Origin: Croceibacterium_A sp035555595
GTDB taxonomy: Bacteria > Pseudomonadota > Alphaproteobacteria > Sphingomonadales > Sphingomonadaceae
Assembly (NCBI GenBank): GCA_035555595.1
Contig: DATMGK010000037.1
Span: forward strand, 1-64,000
Length of the DNA: 64,000 nt
Reading direction: 5' to 3'
In this document: one piece after another, positions 1 through 8,079 of the stretch
Layout of the letters: each line of letters starts with the position of its first letter
Numbering within the stretch: the stretch's first letter is position 1
The notes under the pieces: generated by a model
What the model was told of the DNA's origin: nothing
Databases searched by the model: none
The model's input: only the letters and a program-made list of their open reading frames with translations
Made by a program: the position numbers and the translations under genes

Positions 1-1
1 C

Positions 2-1981
2 AAGGCCGCGCGGGCCAAGCTGATGAGCCGCGACGGCGCGGAAACCGGCAAGTTCGAATTCGGCCCCGGCATCGCGGCGGCGGAACGCGCCCACCGTGAC
101 GAGGAAATGGCCTGCTTCACCTGCCACCTTTCATGGACCACCAGTTGCGGCGGGTGCCACCTGCCGATCGAGGCGAACTGGCAGAGCGAGGTCCATCGCT
201 ATGAAGGCGAAACCACGCGCAACTTCGCCACTTACAACCCCCAGGTCGCGCGGGATGAGATGTTCCAGCTGGGCAAGCACCAGACGACCAAGGGCAATCA
301 GGTCGCCCCCGTCCGTTCCAGCAGCGCGCTGGTGCTGAGTTCCACCAATATCAACCGCGAACGGATCTACATCCAGCAGCCGCCGATCAGTTCCATCGGC
401 TTTTCCAGCCAGGCCTTCGCCCCGCATTTCCCGCATACCGTGCGGACGACGGAAACGAAGACGTGCACCGATTGCCACCTGAGCGACAAGGACGACAACA
501 ACGCGATCATGGCGCAACTGCTGTTGCTGGGCACCAATTACGTCAACTTCGTGGGCATGAACGCATGGACCGGGCTTGAGGGTGGTTTCCAGGCTGTGCG
601 CGTGGCGGAATGGGAAGAACCACAGGCAGTGCTCGGCTCGTACCTCCACCGCTATGCCTACCCGGATTATTACCGGCAGTTCGTGGAAGACAACGGGCGT
701 GAATTGAAGAACTGGACGCGCGGTAAGGCGTTCGACAGCAACCTTTCGGGCGAAACCAAAGCGTTCGAGGAATTCCGCAACGCGCATGAGGGCACGCGCG
801 ACCGGGTCAGCTGCCTGCAGCTGCGCGGCGAATACATGTTCGTGGCCGAAGGGCGCGGCGGCTTCCGCGTCTATGACGTGGCCTCCATCGCCAACAAGGG
901 CGTGTCGGACCCGATCCTGACCGGGCCATTCTCTCCACTGGGCCACAATACCCGCGTCGCATCGAAGAACGCGACCTGCATGGCGCTGCCGACGAACCAG
1001 CCGATCGACCCGCTGCGTAACACACAGCCGATGCGCGAGATGAATCAGGAGCAGCCGTTCCTGCCGATCTATCGCTATGCCGTCGTGACCGATGCCGAAG
1101 AAGGTCTGATACTGGTCGATGTCACGACGCTGGCGGATGGCGAATTCCGCAACAACCGGCTGAGCCGCGCGGTCACGTGGAATGAAGGCGGCGTGCTGGT
1201 CGGCGCGCGCCATGTCGTGCTGGCGGGCGAAGTGGCTTACATCACCACGCCGCGCGGGCTGGCCGCCATCGATCTTGCCGATCCGCTGAATCCCAGGCTG
1301 GCCGCATTCCGCCCGCTGCGCGATGCGCGCGCCAGTGCGGTGCAGTTCCGTTACCTGTGGGTCACGGATGCGGAAGGCGTGAAGCTGTTCGACGTGACGG
1401 ATCTGCGCAATCCCGTGGCCGTGCCATCGGGCACCGTGCCGCTGGCCGATGCGCGGCGGATCTATGTCGCGCGAACCTATGCCTATGTGGCGGCGAAGCA
1501 GGACGGTCTGGTGATCCTAAACGTCACCAATCCCACCGCCCCCAGCGTCTATCGCAAGGAAAGCTTCGGCGGGCAGATGAACGACGTGGAGGACGTGATC
1601 GTCGGTTCCACCAATGCCTCGCTATTCGCCTATGTCGCGGATGGCCGGAACGGGATGAAAGTGGTGCAGCTGACCAGCCCGGACAGCCAGCGCAACTTCT
1701 ATGGCTTCAGCCCCGCACCGATGCCCGAACTGATCGCCTGGGTGAAAACGCCGACGCCCGCCGTGGCCATGTCCAAGGGGTTGGACCGCGACCGTGCGGT
1801 CGATGAAACCGGCGGCCAGATCGCCGTGTTCGGGCGGCTGGGATCACGCCCCTTCACGCGCGCCGAGATGGAGCGGCTGTTCCTGACGAAGAGCGGCGTT
1901 CCGTGGAAGGTGAACGACAACCCCGACATGGCGGCGTGGGTTCCGGGGCAAGGGCCAAGGGTCGCCAGCGCGACGAGATAG
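2..1981 (+). CDS. Multiheme cytochrome c with LVIVD beta-propeller repeats (5' end outside window)
   Basis: The frame is open to the left edge, so the N-terminus is missing; the first internal ATG is at 23 and is probably not the start. Numbering from that ATG, three CXXCH haem c sites are visible (CFTCH 31-35, CGGCH 42-46, CTDCH 148-152). From about residue 265 to 575 there are about six repeats of the LVIVD type, each reading roughly Y-x-FVAD-x-x-G-hydrophobic-x-hydrophobic-x-D-V-T. Such repeats form a beta-propeller in exported bacterial proteins. The haems imply a periplasmic or surface electron-transfer role, but no enzymatic activity can be assigned. It converges on the minus-strand cytochrome operon that ends at 2025, which suggests a shared redox task. 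Confidence 0.8.
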   Translation, partial: KAARAKLMSRDGAETGKFEFGPGIAAAERAHRDEEMACFTCHLSWTTSCGGCHLPIEANWQSEVHRYEGETTRNFATYNPQVARDEMFQLGKHQTTKGNQVAPVRSSSALVLSSTNINRERIYIQQPPISSIGFSSQAFAPHFPHTVRTTETKTCTDCHLSDKDDNNAIMAQLLLLGTNYVNFVGMNAWTGLEGGFQAVRVAEWEEPQAVLGSYLHRYAYPDYYRQFVEDNGRELKNWTRGKAFDSNLSGETKAFEEFRNAHEGTRDRVSCLQLRGEYMFVAEGRGGFRVYDVASIANKGVSDPILTGPFSPLGHNTRVASKNATCMALPTNQPIDPLRNTQPMREMNQEQPFLPIYRYAVVTDAEEGLILVDVTTLADGEFRNNRLSRAVTWNEGGVLVGARHVVLAGEVAYITTPRGLAAIDLADPLNPRLAAFRPLRDARASAVQFRYLWVTDAEGVKLFDVTDLRNPVAVPSGTVPLADARRIYVARTYAYVAAKQDGLVILNVTNPTAPSVYRKESFGGQMNDVEDVIVGSTNASLFAYVADGRNGMKVVQLTSPDSQRNFYGFSPAPMPELIAWVKTPTPAVAMSKGLDRDRAVDETGGQIAVFGRLGSRPFTRAEMERLFLTKSGVPWKVNDNPDMAAWVPGQGPRVASATR

Positions 1982-1987
1982 GGCGCA

Positions 1988-2018
1988 GCCATCGTCATCA
2001 CAGCGATGGCGATGGTTT
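1988..2018 (+). terminator. Weak hairpin between convergent genes
   Basis: GCCATCG (1988-1994) pairs with CGATGGC (2004-2010) around a 9-nt loop, followed by GATGGTTTT. It lies between the stop at 1981 and the convergent stop at 2025. The T-run is short, so the terminator call is tentative. Confidence 0.4.
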
Positions 2019-2024
2019 TGGGCG

Positions 2025-2873
2025 TTACGGCCGTTCGGCGAACATGCCCCGGATCATCGGCTGAAGCGCCGGATTGTAACGGGCGATGGTCTGCCAATCA
2101 CCAACTGTCTCGTAATGGCTGACAAGGTTCGCCCCGTCCCAGCGGTGCAGCGCGTAGCTGGGCGGTTCCGTAGTGATGAGGGAGCGATCATCAGGCTGAT
2201 CGGGGTCAACGGGTGTCACATCCAACGCGACCAGCGGGGCGACCGAGGGGGTCACATGGATCGGGATACCATGCAGCGACGCCGCAATCGGGCGGTGCAG
2301 ATGGCCGCAATGAATACCCACGATCTGACGCCGCCCCGCCACCGCCGCGCCGAAGCGTTGCAGCCAAGGCTCAGCCGGACCGGGGTCCATCCAGTCAATC
2401 CCGCTGACCACCGGCGGGTGATGCATGAAAATCAGCGTCGGGGTATCGGGCGCTTCGTCCAGTCGGGCGCTGAGCCACTGCTGGCGATATTCGCAGAACG
2501 CGCCGCCATGCCGCCCCGGCTCCAGCGTATCGAGCATCACGACACGCAGGCCCTGTTGTTCGACGACATAGTGGGCGAACCCGTTATCCAGCCCGACCTG
2601 CGGAAACGCGCCGATCAGCCCTTCCCGGCTGTCGTGGTTGCCGACCAGCGGCCAGACCGGAAACGGGCATTGGGCGAGCAGCTCCGCCGTCTTCCTAAAG
2701 CTGTCCGCATCGCCGCGATCGGTCAGGTCGCCGCTCAGCACCAGCATATCGGGGCGGTTAGGCGCGGAAAGCAGGCGATCCAGCGTTGCCCGGAAACGCT
2801 TGTGATTCAGTTCCTCCGGGGCCTCTTCAGGCGCGAAGCCGATGTGGATATCGGTCATCTGAGCGATCAGCAT
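2025..2873 (-). CDS. Calcineurin-like metallophosphoesterase, CpdA (cyclic-nucleotide phosphodiesterase)-like
   Basis: The 282-residue protein carries the full metallophosphoesterase motif set: D8-x-H10, G-D49 in SGDLTD, G-N79-H80-D, H151/H152 in FMHHPP, and GHLH at 190-193. These ligate a dinuclear metal centre. Length and motif order fit the class III 3',5'-cyclic-nucleotide phosphodiesterase (CpdA) group, whose substrate is usually cAMP, although other phosphodiester substrates are possible. There is no signal peptide, so it is cytoplasmic. It starts 11 bases after the stop of the FHA-decaheme gene on the same strand, so it is probably the last gene of that operon. That is suggestive because the first operon protein has two cyclic-nucleotide-binding domains. 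Confidence 0.85.
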   Translation of the reverse strand: MLIAQMTDIHIGFAPEEAPEELNHKRFRATLDRLLSAPNRPDMLVLSGDLTDRGDADSFRKTAELLAQCPFPVWPLVGNHDSREGLIGAFPQVGLDNGFAHYVVEQQGLRVVMLDTLEPGRHGGAFCEYRQQWLSARLDEAPDTPTLIFMHHPPVVSGIDWMDPGPAEPWLQRFGAAVAGRRQIVGIHCGHLHRPIAASLHGIPIHVTPSVAPLVALDVTPVDPDQPDDRSLITTEPPSYALHRWDGANLVSHYETVGDWQTIARYNPALQPMIRGMFAERP

Positions 2874-2884
2874 ATCCCGGCCCC

Positions 2885-4627
2885 TTATTTACGCGCGATC
2901 CGGCGCGGCGCGGCGGCAGGTTGTCCGGGCGGGTGATAGCTGTGACACATGGCACAGCTTGAAGGCACCTCTGCCTTGCGCGTGCTTTCTCCCTGATGGC
3001 AATCACGGCACTGGCCAATGCCCGGCAACAACAAATCAGCGGATGAGCCAGACGTATTCGCCGCATGGCAGCTGCTGCACTGTTCCTGCTTGTGTGCGTC
3101 ATGATCGAACCAGCCGTGCATGAAATAGCGTGATGGCTGTGTAACCGGCATCACGTCGAGCGAACCCGGCCTGCCCGCTGGAACGTGGCATTCGCCGCAC
3201 AGCCCCTCGCGTGCCATTGCCCCCGCCAGCAGGGCGGTTCCGGTGGCGGGGCCGCCGAAATTGGCGCGGTAAATCCCACTGGCGCCGTATTCACCGGGAC
3301 GGATGCGGTTCTGCACCAGTGGCGGACGGCTGGCCCGGCCCAGCGCCAGCAATTCCGCCCTCGCCTGCGCGGCATCGCCATGGCGCACCTTGCGGAAGAC
3401 GCCGCCTACCTGATCGATCACCAGACTGTGGCAGCTTTCGCAATCCTGCTCCATGTCCACGGGCAGGAAGCGCACGCCATCAGCCGTGGTGCGGTGACAA
3501 TCGTTGCATTCCAGCGGATCGCCATAACCATTGGCCGCGCCCAACCGCTGCGCCATGCGCGCCACGCCGCCCCGCTTGTCCAGATGCATGTCGTGCGGAA
3601 AGCGCAGACCGTTCCACTGCCTTGGCTTGTCGGAAAGGGAAACGCGCTGCGGCTCCTTCTGTCCGGCTGCGGTGATCAGCATTGCGTTGAATTCTGGATG
3701 CGCCTTGCCGAAATCGCTGGCGTTGCCCAGCGCGGTATCGGTCAGGCGCGTATCGAGCGATCCGTGACAATCGGCGCAGAACTGTTCGCGCGCAGGCTGC
3801 ATCCGCCCCGCGCCTTCATGTTCCGTATGGCAATCGGTGCAGGCCCCCGGTCCGGGCTTGTTGAACGCATGAGCCACTTGCCACTGAATCGCCGCGCCCG
3901 GCGACAGAGGCCCGCGCGCATTCGCCTGCCGCGACTGCGTGGCGTGATCGGCAATGTCCTCGTGACAGGTCAGGCACGTCTCGTCCCGCACCGCCACGAA
4001 GGGTTCGGCGTGGCAGGCCTCGCAATTATCCTCCAGCCCGTGATGCTTGAGGCTGAGGGGCCCCGTGCGCCAGCTTGCGTCCATCAACGTGGCGCCGGGG
4101 CGGTCATAGTCCGGCTTGACCCGTTCACGCGTGGCATGAGTCCAGATCGGCAGCACCAGGAAGGCGAGCAGGATGATCGCCAGCCCGGCCCAAGCCATCA
4201 CTCGTTTGCCCGGAAGCGCCCCGCCGAGCGAAAAACCGCCAAGCGCCTGCGCCTTGTCGGGGGGGCGATCTTCCGCGCGGCGAACCGTCACGGCCACGCG
4301 CCCGTCCGCTTCCTGCGCAAAAGCCAGACGATAGGAACCGAGGGTGAGTTCGCCCCCCTCGCGCGGGTCAATGCGCGCATCGGACTGGGTGCGGCCGTCC
4401 AGCGTGAAGCCCAGCGATCCGATCGCCTCCACCTTCAGGCGGCCATCGTCTGCCCGCGTCACGCGAACATGCTGCTGCTCCACCGCCAGATCGGGCAGGT
4501 GAATATCGCTTTCCGCCGCGCGGCCGACGATCAGCTCGTCCTGCGCCAGTTCTCGCTCGCGCACGATCTCGCGGCCGCTGGCGGTGAAGTCGATCGAACG
4601 TATCAGGAAAGCCATCTGCCGCGTCAC
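2885..4627 (-). CDS. FHA domain - transmembrane helix - decaheme cytochrome c fusion
   Basis: Residues about 20-105 resemble a forkhead-associated domain, with VGR at 34-36, S40-DIHLPD and a degenerate QQHVRV. A single transmembrane helix follows at about 144-163. The rest carries ten CXXCH sites, the first at 202-206 (CEACH), then CLTCH, CTDCH, CADCH, CNDCH, CESCH, CGECH, CSSCH, CRDCH and CAMCH. The topology predicts a cytoplasmic phosphopeptide-binding head and a periplasmic ten-haem wire. The GTG start at 4627 overlaps the stop of the cytochrome-b-like gene (GTGA); an ATG at 4615 is an alternative. The resemblance is to tetrahaem/NrfH-NapC-like and multihaem transport proteins, but the FHA fusion is unusual. 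Confidence 0.85.
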   Translation of the reverse strand: MTRQMAFLIRSIDFTASGREIVRERELAQDELIVGRAAESDIHLPDLAVEQQHVRVTRADDGRLKVEAIGSLGFTLDGRTQSDARIDPREGGELTLGSYRLAFAQEADGRVAVTVRRAEDRPPDKAQALGGFSLGGALPGKRVMAWAGLAIILLAFLVLPIWTHATRERVKPDYDRPGATLMDASWRTGPLSLKHHGLEDNCEACHAEPFVAVRDETCLTCHEDIADHATQSRQANARGPLSPGAAIQWQVAHAFNKPGPGACTDCHTEHEGAGRMQPAREQFCADCHGSLDTRLTDTALGNASDFGKAHPEFNAMLITAAGQKEPQRVSLSDKPRQWNGLRFPHDMHLDKRGGVARMAQRLGAANGYGDPLECNDCHRTTADGVRFLPVDMEQDCESCHSLVIDQVGGVFRKVRHGDAAQARAELLALGRASRPPLVQNRIRPGEYGASGIYRANFGGPATGTALLAGAMAREGLCGECHVPAGRPGSLDVMPVTQPSRYFMHGWFDHDAHKQEQCSSCHAANTSGSSADLLLPGIGQCRDCHQGESTRKAEVPSSCAMCHSYHPPGQPAAAPRRIARK

Positions 4628-5493
4628 CAGTAGTAGAATACGCTGACGATATGCGCGGTAAGCGCGGCGAGCAGCGCCACGGTGAGCGGCACGTGGATAT
4701 AGAGCCAGATTTCCAGCAGCGCGCGCAGCCGCATGTGACGGCGGATCTGGTCAAGTTGCGCCTGCCGCTTCCTGAGCAGCGCGGCCACCCGCTCATGCGC
4801 GGGATCGGATGCGCCGTGGCGGTCGAACAGAGCAAGCGCAGCAGCGGTGCGGCAATCGCGATAATTGCCGGTCAGCCGCACGACCAGGCCATAGCCGAAC
4901 GTATCCTGCTTCAGCGCCGCGATCACCCGATCCGACTCTTCCCGCGCCAGCGGCTGCGCCGCCTGATCGAGCTGGCGATCGATGGCGGCGAGCGCTTCAA
5001 CCATCTGGCCCTTGGTCATTTCGCGGCGGTTGTCGCTCAACGCCTGAGGCAGAGTGGCATAGACGACCACGCCGTAGATGCCGCTAAGGATCACCAACAT
5101 CATCAGCACATAGGCCAGCGTGTGCACGTTCCAGCCAAGCTGGAACCCGGTGTGTAGCGTGGCGACCACGATCAGCGAGAGGCCCAGATAGACATGCGCG
5201 CTGGTCCACGCCTTCAGCGACCAGCGCCCCGGCGTCATCGCTCGTTTGCGGATGCCCAGCAGGCTGAGCCACACGATCAGCCCCGCGCCCAGCGTGCCGA
5301 GAATGTAGCCATACCATGTCCCGCCGTTCGGCCGCGGTTCCACATCCGCAAAGACATAGCCGAGGATCGCCACAAGGCAGAGCGCTGACGACAGCTTCAG
5401 CCAGCGCAGGCGCTTGTGCGCAAGGAAGCTCTCGTGATCGGAATCACGCCGCTTCTCGTGGAAGGCAAGATCGCTTTCGGGCGCGCTGGCCAT
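4624..5493 (-). CDS. Five-helix membrane protein, probable cytochrome b-type quinone/haem subunit
   Basis: This 289-residue protein has about five membrane segments. Histidines sit in or next to the third to fifth helices (SAHVYLG, LHTGFQ, NVHTLAY, YIHVPL, TAHIVS), as expected for haem b ligands in cytochrome b561-like or respiratory membrane subunits. A cytoplasmic loop between helices four and five is helical and charged. The ATG at 5493 overlaps the upstream stop as TGATG, so it is preferred to a longer reading that would start at 5619. It overlaps the following FHA-decaheme gene as GTGA. I infer that it links the cytoplasmic flavin/Fe-S protein to the periplasmic haems. I do not recognise a named family with certainty. 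Confidence 0.8.
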   Translation of the reverse strand: MASAPESDLAFHEKRRDSDHESFLAHKRLRWLKLSSALCLVAILGYVFADVEPRPNGGTWYGYILGTLGAGLIVWLSLLGIRKRAMTPGRWSLKAWTSAHVYLGLSLIVVATLHTGFQLGWNVHTLAYVLMMLVILSGIYGVVVYATLPQALSDNRREMTKGQMVEALAAIDRQLDQAAQPLAREESDRVIAALKQDTFGYGLVVRLTGNYRDCRTAAALALFDRHGASDPAHERVAALLRKRQAQLDQIRRHMRLRALLEIWLYIHVPLTVALLAALTAHIVSVFYYW

Positions 5494-7949
5494 CAGCCTG
5501 CGTCCTCGGTCAGCTTGGTGAAAGTCAGGAACTTCTCTGGCGAAACGCGGATGGCCGCGCCCGTTGGGCAGGCGCGCACGCACGCCGGGCCGCCTTCGAT
5601 GCCGCTGCACATGTCGCATTTGATCGCGACCTTGGGCTGTTCCTTGTCCGCGTGCTTCTTACGCCAGGCATAGCTGGCTTCACCCGGCCCCGGCCCGGTG
5701 CCGAACAGCAGCCATGACAGCAGGCCCGGCTTCTTCGGTGGCTTCGCATCCAGCCGGATCACCCCATAGGGGCAATTGCGCTGGCAATTGCCGCAGCCGA
5801 TGCAGGTTTCGTCGATGAATACCTCGCCATCAGGCCCGCGCTTGATCGCGTTGGGCGGACAATCGGCCATGCAATGCGGGTGTTCGCAGTGGCGGCACGA
5901 TGTCGGCACGTGCAGATGCGCGTAAGTGCGCCCCGCTTCCCGGTCCAGACGGCTCAACCCGTCATGGCTGTCGGCACAGGCTTTTTCGCAATTGTCGCAG
6001 CCGACGCACAGCTTCTCGTCGATCAGCAGCACGTCGGTCGCTTCGCCAATGCCGTTATCGACCAGGAACTGTGCGGTCTGCGAATAATAGTCCGCCGCGC
6101 CGCCGAAGCTGTCTTTCCGGCTTTCGATGAAGCGGTTGACGTCTCGCCGTCCGGCCATGTCGGCCAGCGCCTTTTCCCGCAGGCGCGGCTTGCGATCGAG
6201 CAGCGCGGTGAACGCCGCCCCCGGAAAGCGCACCACTTCGGATTTGATCGCGGCCTTCACGGTGGCGGTGCGCAGCGATCCGTCGATCACCGCCATTTCA
6301 CCAAAGTACGATCCCGCCGGAAGGTAAGACAGGAACACCGGGCTGCCGCCGATGCCCTTTTCCACGATCATCGAACCGCGACGGACGACATAGACATCCT
6401 TGTCGTCCGCGCCTTCCTGAATCACCACCTTGCCGGCGCGCACTTCCTGCACTTCGGCCATGCCGACCAGTTCCGCCACGTCATCCGATGTCAGGCCCGA
6501 ACCGAACATCTGCAGCAGTTGCCGTTCTATAAACACGCGGTTGACCGCCTGTGCCGTGCTGGGCGCCGTTGCGAGCAGCTTGAGCGCCGCCGTGCGCGAC
6601 AATTCCATACAGACCGTGGGTTCCGCCGCGCGAATGGTCGCGCCACGCCGCCGGCCAGAGATCAGCCCCACCTCGCCAAAGATGGACCCTTGCCCGATCG
6701 GCACCGTCACGGATGGATCGGCCGGATTCACTTCGACCAGCACCGACCCTTCGGCGACGGCGAACATCGATGAACCGGGATCGTTGCGGACAAAGATCAC
6801 GTCCCCCGCGCCGTAGGAATGCACGCGACTGTCCAGCATCAGTTCCCGCATCTGCAGGGGCGAAAGATCGTTCAGGATCACCACATTGCGGCGGAAGGTT
6901 TCCAGCCATTCGTCCACCGCGCGATTGCCCGGCAGAGCGGCGAACTTTTCCGCCAGCAGTGGCTCGTCAGCGGGCTTGAGATCGGCATTCCCGTTCAGGA
7001 ATTCGATCACGTCATAGCCCTGATTCATGCAGTGCTTGATCAGCGGATAGCCAGCCAGCGCGCCGATTACATGGATGCCGGGCTTCGTCGTCTCGAAACT
7101 GGGGCTGAGTTGCGGGAAAGAATCCGGTGCATCGCTGGCGAAAGCAACGCCGCAACCTTCAACAAAGGCGCGCGGCGGCTTCGATCCCGTGCGGGCGATG
7201 ATCCGGTCGCACCGGATGGCTTCCTGTCCATCGCGGGTATCCAGAACCAGTTCGCCCGGCTTCACTTCCGCCGGTGCCGTTTCCAGCCGGATGATTACCC
7301 GGCCTTCCGCCTCCGCCTCTTTCAACAGCTTGACGTTGGCCCCTTTGGCGCGGGCGAAATCGGTGCCGCGGTTGAGGATCGTCACAACGTTGCGCTGCGC
7401 GTCGTCAGCGGCGAGGCCGAGCGCATTTTCGATACCCGCGTCACCCGAACCGATCACGGTGACATGTTCGTCAAAATATTCGCCCGGATCGTCGAGCTGG
7501 TACTGCACGTGCGGCAGTTCTGCGCCGGGAAGACGCAGGAGATTGGGATTGCCCTGCGTGCCGATGGCCAGCACCACCGCCTCCGCCAACACGGGATCGC
7601 GGCCCTTCAATTCGATTACAAAGGCGCCCTTATCCCCCGTGATGGCCGTGACATCGGCATTGAGGAGGATGTTCACCCCGCCTTCTGCGACCTGCCGATC
7701 CCAGGTTTCGAGAATGGCTTCACGCTTGCCCGCGTCAAAATCCAGATCGCTGCGGAGCACCAGATTGCTGGGCGTCGCCATGACATGCTTGCCCTTCTGG
7801 TACTTGAAGATCGTATCGGAAAGGTGGTCGGACTTTTCGATCAGGACATGGCTCATGCCAAGCGCAGCGGCGCGGGCGGCGGCGCTCAAGCCCGCCGGCC
7901 CGGATCCGACAATCGCCACTTTCACCCGATCTGCGGCCGCAGAAGCCAC
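5493..7949 (-). CDS. FAD oxidoreductase - two cNMP-binding domains - four-cluster ferredoxin fusion
   Basis: The 818-residue protein has a YpdA/thioredoxin-reductase-like FAD/NAD(P)H domain at about 10-330 (GSGPAGLS at 15-22, second dinucleotide motif VIGSGDAG). It has no CXXC redox pair. Two cyclic-nucleotide-binding domains follow at about 353-463 and 480-593. Both keep the phosphate-cassette Glu and Arg (FGEVGL...RRGAT and FGEMAV...LRTAT). The C-terminal 180 residues carry sixteen cysteines in four [4Fe-4S] motifs (CVGCDNCEKAC, CRHCEHPHCMADC, CIGCGNCQRNC, CDMC...CVRAC). The GTG start at 7949 is chosen because AGGGGGG lies six bases upstream; a TTG at 7985 is also open. I infer that NAD(P)H electrons pass to the membrane under cAMP- or cGMP-type control. 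Confidence 0.88.
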   Translation of the reverse strand: MASAAADRVKVAIVGSGPAGLSAAARAAALGMSHVLIEKSDHLSDTIFKYQKGKHVMATPSNLVLRSDLDFDAGKREAILETWDRQVAEGGVNILLNADVTAITGDKGAFVIELKGRDPVLAEAVVLAIGTQGNPNLLRLPGAELPHVQYQLDDPGEYFDEHVTVIGSGDAGIENALGLAADDAQRNVVTILNRGTDFARAKGANVKLLKEAEAEGRVIIRLETAPAEVKPGELVLDTRDGQEAIRCDRIIARTGSKPPRAFVEGCGVAFASDAPDSFPQLSPSFETTKPGIHVIGALAGYPLIKHCMNQGYDVIEFLNGNADLKPADEPLLAEKFAALPGNRAVDEWLETFRRNVVILNDLSPLQMRELMLDSRVHSYGAGDVIFVRNDPGSSMFAVAEGSVLVEVNPADPSVTVPIGQGSIFGEVGLISGRRRGATIRAAEPTVCMELSRTAALKLLATAPSTAQAVNRVFIERQLLQMFGSGLTSDDVAELVGMAEVQEVRAGKVVIQEGADDKDVYVVRRGSMIVEKGIGGSPVFLSYLPAGSYFGEMAVIDGSLRTATVKAAIKSEVVRFPGAAFTALLDRKPRLREKALADMAGRRDVNRFIESRKDSFGGAADYYSQTAQFLVDNGIGEATDVLLIDEKLCVGCDNCEKACADSHDGLSRLDREAGRTYAHLHVPTSCRHCEHPHCMADCPPNAIKRGPDGEVFIDETCIGCGNCQRNCPYGVIRLDAKPPKKPGLLSWLLFGTGPGPGEASYAWRKKHADKEQPKVAIKCDMCSGIEGGPACVRACPTGAAIRVSPEKFLTFTKLTEDAG

Positions 7950-8076
7950 GCCGTTCCCCCCTTGCGGTCGATACCGCAGTAACAAGCGACATAATAAACA
8001 AGTGATAACGATGCACCAGCCGTTTGAAGCCTTTGAATCGGCCTGCTAATCCATCGGTTGGAAAAGGGGGGTTCAG
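7950..8076. promoter_or_regulatory. Divergent intergenic region of the electron-transfer operon and TPR gene
   Basis: This 127-base gap must hold promoters for both the operon reading left from 7949 and the TPR gene reading right from 8080. A GGGGG ribosome-binding tract at 8066-8071 serves the right-hand gene. I see no clear palindrome or CRP-type site. Confidence 0.5.
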
Positions 8077-8079
8077 GTG

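Noticed and set aside
131..1213. Long minus-strand open frame opposite the LVIVD multiheme gene
   Set aside because: It is antisense to a motif-rich gene; long antisense frames are expected in GC-rich DNA, and it shows no recognisable domain.
3185..4633. 482-codon plus-strand frame opposite the FHA-decaheme gene
   Set aside because: It is antisense to ten CXXCH motifs of a coherent protein and has no motif of its own.
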